Source: Legionella cherrii (GTDB lineage Bacteria; Pseudomonadota; Gammaproteobacteria; Legionellales; Legionellaceae). Taken from it: a stretch of DNA of 64,000 nucleotides. How positions within the stretch are numbered: position 1 is the first letter of the stretch; each line of letters opens with the position of its first letter. Made by a program: the position numbers and the translations under genes. Below, one piece after another: positions 28,681 to 37,655 of the stretch. The notes beneath the pieces were generated by a model, which had not been told where the DNA came from, did no database searches, and saw nothing but the letters and a program-made list of their open reading frames with translations. The DNA lies in contig NZ_LR134173.1 of NCBI RefSeq assembly GCF_900635815.1, positions 2,946,001 to 3,010,000 of the forward strand, written 5' to 3'.

Positions 28681-30900
28681 ATGCAAAAAAAAGCGCTATC
28701 ATACAGATTAGGAAGATTTATAAATAAGCTGCGTTGGCCAATTATAGGATTATGGTTACTTGCAATCATACTCTGTATCCCTTTTTTGCCCCACATTATT
28801 ACCCCATTTAAAACAACTGGATTTATTGATGAGAGTTCTGCAAGTGCGAAAGCAGAACAGTACATGAATAAAAAATTGGGCTACAACGATAAAAATAAGT
28901 TTCTTATCATGTATCATAGTTCAAAACTTTTAGCGACTCAGCCTCTATTTAAAGAAAAAATCAAAAAATCATTGTCTGATTTAAAAGATTTTCCAATTAA
29001 AAATGAGATCATTTACCCTGATGATAAAAACCAGATTTCCAAGGATAAACATACAGCTTATGTTGTAGTGATCTTCAAAACGAATAAACCCTTTAGTGAT
29101 GAATTATTAAAACAGTTTAAACAATCAATAAAAAAACCTTCTCATATGACCGTGCTGCTGGGGGGGGAACCGCATTTCGTTCAAAACGTGAATAAACAGA
29201 CACAAATTGACCTTTATAAAGCGGATTTTGTCGCCACACCAGTAGCAATTATCACTTTAATTCTTGTATTTGGATCAGTTGTTGCTGCCACACTTCCAAT
29301 TATTTTGGGCGGTGGATGCGCCATCATCATTTTAACTACACTCTATTTATTTGGCCATTTGTTCACCCTTTCTATTTTCACTATCAACATCGCTTTATTG
29401 CTCGGTTTGTGTCTTTGTTTGGATTATTCATTATTTTTCATTAGTCGATTTAGGGATGAATTAAAAAACGGATTAAATATCGAAGAAGCAATTGCAACAA
29501 CCCAGGAAACAGCAGGTAAAGCAATTTTCTTTAGTGGCCTGGCCGTTTTCGTAAGTCTCAGCGCTTTATTTCTATTTCCAGTCAACATCTTATTTTCAGT
29601 TGCAGTTGGTGGCTTAGCCGCTGTTTTTTTTGCGGTATTAATCTCAACCATATTTTTACCAGCAATCCTTGCAGTATTGAAATCAAAAATTAATTTTTTA
29701 TCAGTACGTTTGTTCAGGAGCAAAAATCATTCCAGTTACTGGCGTTGGCTCGCAGAGCGGGTTGTGCGCCACCCCTACTTGTTTTTCTTTCCCATTCTTA
29801 TTTTTTTACTGGTGCTTGGATATCCCTTTTTAATGGCAAAATTTGGCATATCAGATTATCGCATTTTCCCTGAGCAATCAGAACACCGAGCTTTTTATGA
29901 TACGTATGCAAAGAAATTTAAAATTGAACAGCTAAATCCTGTGATCCTGGTCATAGAATCCCCCTCGTCATCAATTTTATCACGTCATAACTTATCCAAA
30001 ATATATGATTTGGTTCATAAGTTAAAACAAAATCCCTTGGTCAAAGAGGTCAATGGCATTATTAGCAGTAATTCAGATCTGAAAAAAGGTCAATATTATA
30101 CTCTTTATCATTTGAATAAAAAATTGCTCGATTCACGTGTGAAGCAATTATTGGATACAACAACAACGAAACATATGGCGATTATTAGTGTGATTAGCAA
30201 GTATCCCGTCAATTCAGAAGAAACCAAAAAACTGGTTAATGAATTACATCACATCAAGTTAGGTTCGGGATTAAAAGTGCAACTGACTGGAATCACTGTG
30301 AGTAATATTGATGTGCTGCATAGTATTTATCGTGTTCTTCCTTATGCCATTCTATGGATCATTGTATTTTCTTATCTCATCTTGCTCTTGCTCTTAAGAT
30401 CCTTGTTCCTACCTTTGAAAGCAATTTTAATGACCTTGTTAAGCCTTAGTGCTTCATACGGTGCATTGGTTTTTGTATTTCAGCAAGGATACCTATCTAA
30501 AATACTTAACTTCCAACCCCAAGAAATGCTCGATATTAGTTTATTAGTCATTATCTTTTGTGCTTTATTTGGCTTTTCAATGGACTATGAGGTATTTTTG
30601 CTGACGCGTATTAAAGAGGCGCATCAGTTAACTAAAGACAACCATAAAAGCATTATTTTTGGCATCGAAAAAAGCAGTCGTATTATTACGAGTGCGGCTC
30701 TTATTGTTATAGTAATTTGCTGCTCCTTCTTGATTGCAGATGTATTAATGGTCAAAGCATTTGGACTTGGCATTGCTGTTGCCATTTTCGTGGATGCTTT
30801 CTTAATAAGAAGCTTTTTAGTACCTGCCACAATGGCTCTCTTTAAAAATTGGGTCTGGTACCTTCCCAAATGGTTAGATCGACTCTTACCTAAACTTTAA
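28681..30900 (+). CDS. MMPL-family RND-type membrane transporter
   Basis: 739 residues, with two halves each of one N-terminal helix, a periplasmic loop and a block of five to six helices. Helix blocks begin near residues 15, 185, 360 and 555. Sequences such as LGLCLCLDYSLFFISRFRDEL and FGFSMDYEVFLLTRIKEA are MMPL TM4 and TM10 with conserved Asp-Tyr pairs. MMPL proteins export lipids or hydrophobic compounds powered by protons. Substrate unknown. The start is ATG 28681. It has no fusion protein or channel neighbour, so it works alone or with a distant partner. Confidence 0.88.
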   Translation: MQKKALSYRLGRFINKLRWPIIGLWLLAIILCIPFLPHIITPFKTTGFIDESSASAKAEQYMNKKLGYNDKNKFLIMYHSSKLLATQPLFKEKIKKSLSDLKDFPIKNEIIYPDDKNQISKDKHTAYVVVIFKTNKPFSDELLKQFKQSIKKPSHMTVLLGGEPHFVQNVNKQTQIDLYKADFVATPVAIITLILVFGSVVAATLPIILGGGCAIIILTTLYLFGHLFTLSIFTINIALLLGLCLCLDYSLFFISRFRDELKNGLNIEEAIATTQETAGKAIFFSGLAVFVSLSALFLFPVNILFSVAVGGLAAVFFAVLISTIFLPAILAVLKSKINFLSVRLFRSKNHSSYWRWLAERVVRHPYLFFFPILIFLLVLGYPFLMAKFGISDYRIFPEQSEHRAFYDTYAKKFKIEQLNPVILVIESPSSSILSRHNLSKIYDLVHKLKQNPLVKEVNGIISSNSDLKKGQYYTLYHLNKKLLDSRVKQLLDTTTTKHMAIISVISKYPVNSEETKKLVNELHHIKLGSGLKVQLTGITVSNIDVLHSIYRVLPYAILWIIVFSYLILLLLLRSLFLPLKAILMTLLSLSASYGALVFVFQQGYLSKILNFQPQEMLDISLLVIIFCALFGFSMDYEVFLLTRIKEAHQLTKDNHKSIIFGIEKSSRIITSAALIVIVICCSFLIADVLMVKAFGLGIAVAIFVDAFLIRSFLVPATMALFKNWVWYLPKWLDRLLPKL

Positions 30901-30986
30901 TCCTGAATTCGCAAAATTAACCGATAAAAAGCAGCTGATCCCTATTATTTTTTTCTAAGTTGAATATAGCAAAAGTGTTTACTATA

Positions 30987-31102
30987 CTGAATTTAAAGGT
31001 TTTTTAGTTATTTTTTATGGGAAATAAAGGTGTTTTTTATTGCTCCAAGAGCAGAAACATTTCGTAATGAATAAAAAATAACTAAAAAACCTTTAAATTC
31101 AG
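30987..31102. repeat. Perfect 32-bp inverted repeat with 52-nt spacer
   Basis: Left arm 30987-31018 (starting CTGAATTTAAAGG) is the exact reverse complement of right arm 31071-31102 (ending CCTTTAAATTCAG). Every one of the 32 positions pairs. The spacer 31019-31070 has a small GCTC/GAGC hairpin. The sequence is AT-rich, with no ORF. It lies 52 nt upstream of the NRPS start and 86 nt after the MMPL stop. Shape and length fit a MITE or a strong transcript hairpin. An AGCAAAAG octamer occurs on both sides (30968 and 31101) but is not symmetric to the arms. Confidence 0.85.
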
Positions 31103-31154
31103 CAAAAGATTTAGATTGTACGCTATTCTTTAACTGCCGAATTTAGGATAAAAA

Positions 31155-34100
31155 ATGGCTAATAAAAAAATAATACATGCCTTATTTGAAGAATATGCGC
31201 GCCACTTCCCTAATTATATCGCTGCGCTAAAAGGGAATGAAAAACTGACTTATGGCGAACTTAATCAAAGAGCCAATCAACTCGCTCATTATTTACAAAG
31301 CTCAGGTTTAAAGCCAGACACTCCCGTTGCACTCTGTTTGGACCGTTCATTTGATTTTCTAATAACGCTTCTTGCTATTTTAAAAGCAGGCGGAGCATAT
31401 CTGCCTTTAGACGCATCTCAACCCAAAGAACGCTTATTATTTTTACTTCATGATAGCCAAGCACCAATTTTAATCACACAATCTAGGTTTACTGATTCAT
31501 TTGCCTCCTACCAGGGAACAGTAATTCTCTTGAATGCGGATAATAATAAGATTAATCAACAGCCAATAGATAACCTCCCCCCCACAAATACTCCTGAACA
31601 TTTAGCCTATATCATTTATACATCTGGCTCCACAGGCGCTCCAAAAGGCGTGCTCATTGAACATCGTTCTGTGGTGAATTATTGCAAATGGTTTGCTGAT
31701 TATACTCAGTGTAAACCTCAGCAACGAATTGATTTTTCTGCCAATCCTATCTTCGATATGTCAGTCACTTCGACTATTGTTCCTCTAATGCTTGGATTAA
31801 CAGTTGTTCTTTGCGAGGATGTGATTAAGAAAGAAGTACGGTCTTATCTGCATTATTTAGCAAAATCGCGCATTAACATCATAAAATCGACTCCAAGTTA
31901 TTTTAAGGTACTTGTGCAAGAAGCAAAAAATAACTTCGTTACCTTACCCCAATTACGCTCGATTATCCTTGGTGGAGAAAACTTGTCTGCTGCTGAATGC
32001 CAATCTTGGCTTAAGCTCTACCCTAAACATGTTTTATATAACGAATACGGACCAACAGAAACTACTGTAGCAGTTTCGACTTATAAAATAAGTATTTTAA
32101 ACTGCGCCGATTTAGATACCAATGTGCCTATTGGGAAAGCAGGTCCCAATATGAATTGCTTGATTCTTGATACTAAAGGTCAGCCTGTTCGAGATGGAGA
32201 ACCAGGCGAATTACATATCGGTGGCGCATGTCTGGCTCGTGGTTACTTAAATCAACCCCAATTAACGCAACGACAATTTATTACCTACAATCAAACCCGT
32301 TTATATAAAACAGGAGACTTATGCAAGAAACGTTCAGATGGAGTAATTGAGTATTTAGGGCGAATCGATGAGCAAGTCAAAATACGTGGATATCGTATTG
32401 AACCGGGTGAAATACAAAAATACCTGCTTACCCAACCTGATATTAAAGAAGCAGTGTTACTGACTCAAAAAGATTCTTTTGGTGAACAACGATTAGTAGC
32501 CTATTACATCCTAAAAAACGATGATAGCGCCCTAAATGCAAATCAAATACGACAATTTTTACAAATATATTTACCTGAATTCATGATTCCCTCAGTTTTT
32601 GTAAGGGTTGAGTCCTTCCCTCTAACCGCTAATGGTAAATTAGATAAATCAGCCTTACCTTTACCCTCATTAATTGCCAGTCATGACTATGTTGAACCCA
32701 GTACTGCCTTAGAGAAAAAACTTGCACAAATTTGGTCAGAAGAATTAGGAATTCCCCTCATCGGTATTCATGATGATTTTTTTGATTTAGGAGGACACTC
32801 TTTATCAGCAGCACGTATCATTGCGAAAATAAATGGAGATTTAAATAGAAGCATCAGCATCCATGACTTTTATAAAGCCGCAAATATTGCCAAACTAATC
32901 CCAATTATCAAAAATACCAAAAAAAATAAGAAAAAACGCACAAATAAGCAACCTGACTATCATAAACTAATCAACATTCCTCTCAGTGATTTTCAGTTTT
33001 TACTCTGGATGTCCTACACATTTGAGCCTAAAGCACAAAAACTAAATATTGTCGCGAGAAAGAGGCTAAGTGGTCGTTTAAATGAAAAAGCTTTAGAATT
33101 TGCTTTTCAAGCGGTTTTAAAAAAACATGAAGCATTAACTTTTCAGATATTAAAATTAAAACCAGCACAAAAAAAACAAAAAAAATATTTGTTTCAATTG
33201 AGTATTAATGATTTCACATCACTTCCTAGGCAACAATGTGAACGTGAATTACAGGAATCAATGACCCAACTCATCAATTTATATCCATGGCCTAGAAAGA
33301 ACCCGTTAATCATTGGCAAATTATTTTACATAAATGAGCATGAATCAGAACTGCAAATTTGCACTCCGCACCTCATTTCTGATGATCATTGTATCGATAT
33401 TTTATTTACTGAATTATCTCAATTTTATCAACTTTATAATCAAGTAACACTTGATCAAATTGAAATTGATACGCGTTTTAAAGAACATATTTTTAGTGAA
33501 CGAACTGCAATGAAAATGCATTCGGAGGAAGATATTCCATTTTGGGAAGAATATTTGAAAGATGCCAGCTTATTTACTTTTCCCGAAGAGCATGTAATTC
33601 ATGACATGCAGACTACAAATATTCCTTACTCAACTTATTCAGTAATATCCAAGGACTTAATCAATCATCTCAAACTTTTTTGTGAACGTAACCACATCAG
33701 CATTAATAATACATTATGCGCAGTGATTGCGTTGGCTTTACGAAACTGCTGCGGAAGCTACACGAGTGAAACTCCTTCTACTTATATCAACATCATTCAA
33801 TCCACACGAGATAACCCCATTTATGATAATACGATTGGCTGTTTCCTGAGAGTGGAACCGACTAAAATCAGTCTTGATGATAAGGCAACACTAACCAGTT
33901 TATCCCAACAAATACGTAACGCGATTATTGATACCAGTAACTATCAATATTGCTCAAACCTAGTAAAGCTTTGCTCTATTAGCTCGTTTAAGCCCAATAA
34001 GGTAGAAACTTTCTTTACTCAGCTAGTTACCCCAATCTATACAAAACTACTCAAGATACCCTCTATTTATCGGAAAATATTACAACGATGTGGCAGTCGG

Positions 34101-34439
34101 ATGATCTCATTTAAACGAAATACAAAATTTCTTGTTAACCTCAATATCAGAGGTAATTTCGTTGAAACTTCTGATAGAAATTTGGAGTTATTTGGGCTTA
34201 ATACGAAACAGATTAAAAACAATAATGATGATTTACTTGCAATAAATTATATCTTTGAAGCCAGTTTCATACGCGATGACAATCAGAACCTCCATTATTT
34301 AGTCATTTCAGCCAACTTAAACCCCACATTTCGTGAGAAAATTGTACAAGAGGTCATTCAGATCATGGAATCTATTGTATTTGAAAACAATTCACGTGAA
34401 CTTATGCTAAAACATGAACATGTAGAACAATTTTTTTAG
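31155..34439 (+). CDS. Single-module nonribosomal peptide synthetase, A-T-C order
   Basis: 1094 residues. Adenylation domain about 10-500: YIIYTSGSTGAPKG (A3), NEYGPTETTV (A5), YKTGDL (A7), GRIDEQVKIRGYRIEPGEI (A8), LTANGKLDKSALP (A10); FDMSV in A4 keeps the Asp that binds amino-acid amines. Carrier domain with DLGGHSLSAA and phosphopantetheine Ser549. A Lys-rich linker (about 590-605) leads to a condensation-like domain to the end, whose HHxxxDG motif reads PHLISDD: His739 and Asp743 kept, first His and Gly changed. No thioesterase, partner module or PPTase nearby. Start ATG 31155 after AGGAT. Product unknown; the terminal C domain might release by amide or ester formation (inference). Confidence 0.88.
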   Translation: MANKKIIHALFEEYARHFPNYIAALKGNEKLTYGELNQRANQLAHYLQSSGLKPDTPVALCLDRSFDFLITLLAILKAGGAYLPLDASQPKERLLFLLHDSQAPILITQSRFTDSFASYQGTVILLNADNNKINQQPIDNLPPTNTPEHLAYIIYTSGSTGAPKGVLIEHRSVVNYCKWFADYTQCKPQQRIDFSANPIFDMSVTSTIVPLMLGLTVVLCEDVIKKEVRSYLHYLAKSRINIIKSTPSYFKVLVQEAKNNFVTLPQLRSIILGGENLSAAECQSWLKLYPKHVLYNEYGPTETTVAVSTYKISILNCADLDTNVPIGKAGPNMNCLILDTKGQPVRDGEPGELHIGGACLARGYLNQPQLTQRQFITYNQTRLYKTGDLCKKRSDGVIEYLGRIDEQVKIRGYRIEPGEIQKYLLTQPDIKEAVLLTQKDSFGEQRLVAYYILKNDDSALNANQIRQFLQIYLPEFMIPSVFVRVESFPLTANGKLDKSALPLPSLIASHDYVEPSTALEKKLAQIWSEELGIPLIGIHDDFFDLGGHSLSAARIIAKINGDLNRSISIHDFYKAANIAKLIPIIKNTKKNKKKRTNKQPDYHKLINIPLSDFQFLLWMSYTFEPKAQKLNIVARKRLSGRLNEKALEFAFQAVLKKHEALTFQILKLKPAQKKQKKYLFQLSINDFTSLPRQQCERELQESMTQLINLYPWPRKNPLIIGKLFYINEHESELQICTPHLISDDHCIDILFTELSQFYQLYNQVTLDQIEIDTRFKEHIFSERTAMKMHSEEDIPFWEEYLKDASLFTFPEEHVIHDMQTTNIPYSTYSVISKDLINHLKLFCERNHISINNTLCAVIALALRNCCGSYTSETPSTYINIIQSTRDNPIYDNTIGCFLRVEPTKISLDDKATLTSLSQQIRNAIIDTSNYQYCSNLVKLCSISSFKPNKVETFFTQLVTPIYTKLLKIPSIYRKILQRCGSRMISFKRNTKFLVNLNIRGNFVETSDRNLELFGLNTKQIKNNNDDLLAINYIFEASFIRDDNQNLHYLVISANLNPTFREKIVQEVIQIMESIVFENNSRELMLKHEHVEQFF

Positions 34440-34735
34440 ATTCTCACGATTTAGAATTCATTTTATCGCTTTTATTACAACTTTACGGAGCCAATTATCC
34501 CTCATCACTCATGCAGAACTCGTTCTGCCAAACCTGTGCCAAGATTGCCATTTCGGTAATACATGTTGATTTATTTGACAAAAAATAACCGACTAATACT
34601 CTCCAGCAATAATTCAATAACTATGCTGACTTCTTATTCAACTCAACTACATTATTCATACGATCTTTTGCAGCCCGATTAATTTTCTGATAGAGTAATT
34701 CAGATAAACTTTCAGCCTTATAGGGGATGTTAAAA

Positions 34736-35086
34736 ATGATTCGAGGATTTTTTGCAGGTTTAATCTTTTTGCTCAGTTTCTCAGCTTTTTCATATGGAAA
34801 TACTTGTGGTAATGCTGTCCCTACTAATGATGCCGGTTTTTGTTCTTCATTTAAAAAAGTTGCAACGTGTTACTGTACTAGTTCTGGCTTGCCTTCTGGC
34901 ATGTGTCAAGATATGAATATGTTGTATGCTCGTATGGTCAGCGTATATGGTTCATTGGATAAAGCATGTGCTGCTCAACCTTACACTACGAAACAAGATT
35001 GTCTTGATAATTGGAATTGTTATCGTCTCGGTGGAATAGATTCTCGTGGTAGAATTTGTAGTTCCACGAAACAACCCTGTCAGTAA
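34736..35086 (+). CDS. Secreted Cys-rich protein, unknown function
   Basis: 116 residues from ATG 34736 (AGGGG 9 nt upstream; the ATG at 34727 would sit inside the ribosome site). Signal peptide about 1-20 (GFFAGLIFLLSFSAFSYG). The mature part has ten Cys (CYC, C-x-x-x-x-C style pairs), an even number consistent with five disulfides in the periplasm or outside. No family recognised. It has no nearby partner, and its 5' spacer (34440-34735) seems to hold only the remnant noted in the findings. A short palindrome follows at 35126. Confidence 0.6.
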   Translation: MIRGFFAGLIFLLSFSAFSYGNTCGNAVPTNDAGFCSSFKKVATCYCTSSGLPSGMCQDMNMLYARMVSVYGSLDKACAAQPYTTKQDCLDNWNCYRLGGIDSRGRICSSTKQPCQ

Positions 35087-35125
35087 TTTATATTAAATTG
35101 TTACAGTCAGCAAAAAAATGATTAA

Positions 35126-35145
35126 GGTTGGGCTATAGCCCGACC
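35126..35145. repeat. 20-bp palindrome, copy of the 351-374 type
   Basis: GGTTGGGCTA and TAGCCCGACC pair with one wobble and no loop. The core GGTTGGGC/GCCCAACC is shared with the palindrome at 351-374. It follows the secreted Cys-rich gene by 39 nt, without a T-run. Confidence 0.4.
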
Positions 35146-35187
35146 AGAAATTCTAATGATTAAAACAATCTTCGTAGAGAACTTATT

Positions 35188-35845
35188 GTGCAAAATAAAA
35201 ATTCAAAATCATTTTTATTCTCATTGTTATTTTTTTCAACATCTTTTTGTTTCGCACAAACCAATGATATGCCCCACCACCCTTTTTATATAGGTGCAAT
35301 TGCGGGTTTTGGTTCAACTACTTGGCAAGGTTTAGTTCCAAGTGAAGAAAATCAAAATGTGGCCTTGATGTTATCAACTCCTATTGATGTCGAAGAAGGT
35401 GGAAGTGCATGGGGAGTTTTAGCTGGCTATGAATTTACTCGCTTCTTTGCAATCGAAAACCAGTTATATGCATTTTCCAGATGCGAATATTCATTTCGAC
35501 TCCATAAGTTTATTCAGTTTCAAACACGATGGTTTAGAGGTTTTAACAACCCAAACTGAAGTCGTAACCCTGATGGGCAAACTCATGGTCCCTATTCCTC
35601 ACTCCCAGATGAAAATCTTTTCCGGAGCTGGAGTTGCAGGTGTGCATCGTAAAGATATTGTTGTCGATGACTGGCGTCCAGGACCTGCTTTTGCCGTAGG
35701 TGTGAATTATAATTTTACTGAACAGATAACCGGTGAAATTGCTGGCAACTTTAATGCGGGTTATGGGGAGTCGCAACTGAATCCTGCCGACTCATATTAT
35801 CCTTTTCTCTATTCAGTCGCTGCCCATCTAATTTTTCGCTTTTAA
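35188..35845 (+). pseudogene. Outer-membrane beta-barrel protein, frameshifted
   Basis: GTG at 35188 starts a signal peptide (KSFLFSLLFFSTSFCFAQ) and the frame reads FYIGAIAGFG...GYEFTRFFAIEN, then drifts into unlike sequence and stops at 35559. The next frame, open from before 35429, carries SYMHFPDANIHFD...VTLMGKLMVPIP...GAGVAGVHRKD and ends with FRF-stop at 35845, a typical barrel C-terminal Phe. Joining at about 35459-35470 (one extra base near AAAACC) gives a normal barrel of about 218 residues. This resembles Legionella surface barrel proteins of the OmpA/OmpW-like kind. Function not assigned. A strong hairpin terminator follows. Confidence 0.75.
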
Positions 35846-35880
35846 AAATTTTTAAATCAAGTGTCATGATATAAATTACA

Positions 35881-35912
35881 CTCGGATTAAGATCATTTAA
35901 TCCGAGCTTCTT
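35881..35912 (+). terminator. Rho-independent-like terminator after the barrel gene
   Basis: CTCGGATTAA (35881-35890) pairs perfectly with TTAATCCGAG (35897-35906) over a 6-nt loop, then CTTCTTATTATCTT. It could also close the convergent gene ending at 35973. Confidence 0.65.
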
Positions 35913-35972
35913 ATTATCTTGATGAGCCACTGAATACCTTAAAACGTCATATGACCATCGAAAGAAAATTAA

Positions 35973-37571
35973 TTATTGCTTACCCAATCGATATATTTCG
36001 TAGTTTTTCTCTAATTCGTATTTAAGGGTTTCTTTATCATCCAAACCCAATCGGTCTGCTAAGGATAACGTATGCATGATCTGCGACGCTTTGGCTTTAG
36101 TTACTGTAAAAGGTATATTTAGGTGTGACTTTGTAGGATCACTGATAACTGTTAATAAAGCTTTTTTGGTAATACCTTTCACATGTTGAATTTCTTTGTC
36201 TTTACTGGGTATGAAATTTTTATTCTTAACAAGACGGCGCATGACATGATAATAAGTATTTATTTGTTGATAGGTGAGATCCAGTTCAATAGTATTATGT
36301 TCATCATATATATCCATTGTGCGATTGCGAGGCAAAGCAGGATGATGTATTTGGGCTAACTCCCTCACCCCTTGAAAGATACTGCTAGCCATTTGAGGGA
36401 GTAATTTATTCAGTACATAATGTCCAAAAGGACGAAATGCATAGCTATAAGGTACTAATATATTATAATAAATAAGGGATCTCACAAATGCATTAATCCA
36501 GAGATGATGTGTTTTGCGCTGGGAATTATCATATTCTGCGGAAACATATCTGAATTCGGTATCCGCAAATCCCGCATAATTTAAACAATGATCAAAAAAA
36601 GCATTGGGTCCTTTCTTGTCTTTTGGAGGCACCACTTGAAGAATTTCCCAATCTTTTTTCCAAATACCGAAAGAAGAAACCGGATCATCACCCTGTTTTT
36701 GCACTACAACTCTTGGCTTTTGAGTCAATTCTTCCCAGTGGTCATACCCACTTTTAAATAAAGGATCAAAAAGCCCTGGAGGATTCAATGCATCAACACG
36801 TGATATTTTATAATCCCCCTCATCAAGAGCAAGCAGTAAACTTAAAGCCCCTCCCAAACTTACTCCACATACATGAATTGTATTATTTTGTTGATTGAGC
36901 CATGTTCTAATTGCTTCTCTACCGCTGCGATATAAGGATAAACCAACCGTTTCAAATCCTTTTGAGTCCGTTTTTATTTGAGTTAAGAAACCCTGGCCTG
37001 CAGGATAGGTTGTGCCCATAAAAATTAAATGTGATTCTGCTTTTTCATGAAAAATTGGTTTAAGTCCATAAGCAAAAACGCGATCATGATCATAAGTAAA
37101 AAACTGCTTCCATCCATGTTTCTCTGTTAGTTCAATCGGAGTAACTTGATACTCAACTAATTCCCAGCGACCATCAATACATTGTGGAATTTTAAAGGAC
37201 TCATAAGGAGTTAAGTCGCCATAAGGAAGCATAGACAAGCAATTACTTAAATAAAGTTGAACTTGTTCGCTTTGCTCGGCATCCAATTCTTTTTCCTGGA
37301 GTTGCTTAAAAAGCTCTAGGAACCCTTGTTGCATGGCCAAACGAACTTCTCTTAATAAATCTATATCTCGCTGAAGAAAAAAAGAAGATAAGACTGTCGG
37401 AGTTAAAAATTGAGTCCAAGACTTTGTCCATCCCATAGTAAAAAAGCGCAGTATATTGCGGGCTAAAATGGGAGTGGTTTGAGAAGAATCCACCCCTTCA
37501 AGAGATTCAAACTCCACTTGCTCAAAAAACTTGAGTTCCAAGCCTCCTTTAAACGTTATTCCGTTTAACAA
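35973..37571 (-). CDS. GxSxG hydrolase-like effector candidate, paralog of the next gene
   Basis: 532 residues, no signal peptide. The central part has HVCGVSLGGALSLLLALD (GxSxG nucleophile elbow, near residue 225), a following VDALNPPGLF and DHCLNYAGFAD that could supply acid and His. Start TTG 37571, set by AGGGAGG 5 nt upstream. It aligns throughout with the 581-residue neighbour at 37656-39401 but lacks about 49 residues in the membrane-segment region near residue 390. The combination of a soluble lipase-like fold and Legionella-specific sequence suggests a Dot/Icm effector with lipase or esterase activity; this is inference, not proof. Confidence 0.7.
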   Translation of the reverse strand: MLNGITFKGGLELKFFEQVEFESLEGVDSSQTTPILARNILRFFTMGWTKSWTQFLTPTVLSSFFLQRDIDLLREVRLAMQQGFLELFKQLQEKELDAEQSEQVQLYLSNCLSMLPYGDLTPYESFKIPQCIDGRWELVEYQVTPIELTEKHGWKQFFTYDHDRVFAYGLKPIFHEKAESHLIFMGTTYPAGQGFLTQIKTDSKGFETVGLSLYRSGREAIRTWLNQQNNTIHVCGVSLGGALSLLLALDEGDYKISRVDALNPPGLFDPLFKSGYDHWEELTQKPRVVVQKQGDDPVSSFGIWKKDWEILQVVPPKDKKGPNAFFDHCLNYAGFADTEFRYVSAEYDNSQRKTHHLWINAFVRSLIYYNILVPYSYAFRPFGHYVLNKLLPQMASSIFQGVRELAQIHHPALPRNRTMDIYDEHNTIELDLTYQQINTYYHVMRRLVKNKNFIPSKDKEIQHVKGITKKALLTVISDPTKSHLNIPFTVTKAKASQIMHTLSLADRLGLDDKETLKYELEKNYEIYRLGKQ

Positions 37572-37655
37572 TTCAACCTCCCTTTCCCTATTTTGGTCGT
37601 TGAATAAAGATCACCTAGGCCCAGCCAATCCAACCGAGTGAACGATGAATATAAA

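Noticed and set aside
30968..31108. AGCAAAAG octamers as target-site duplications of the inverted repeat
   Set aside because: They are not symmetric: the left copy is 11 nt outside the left arm and the right one overlaps the right arm end.
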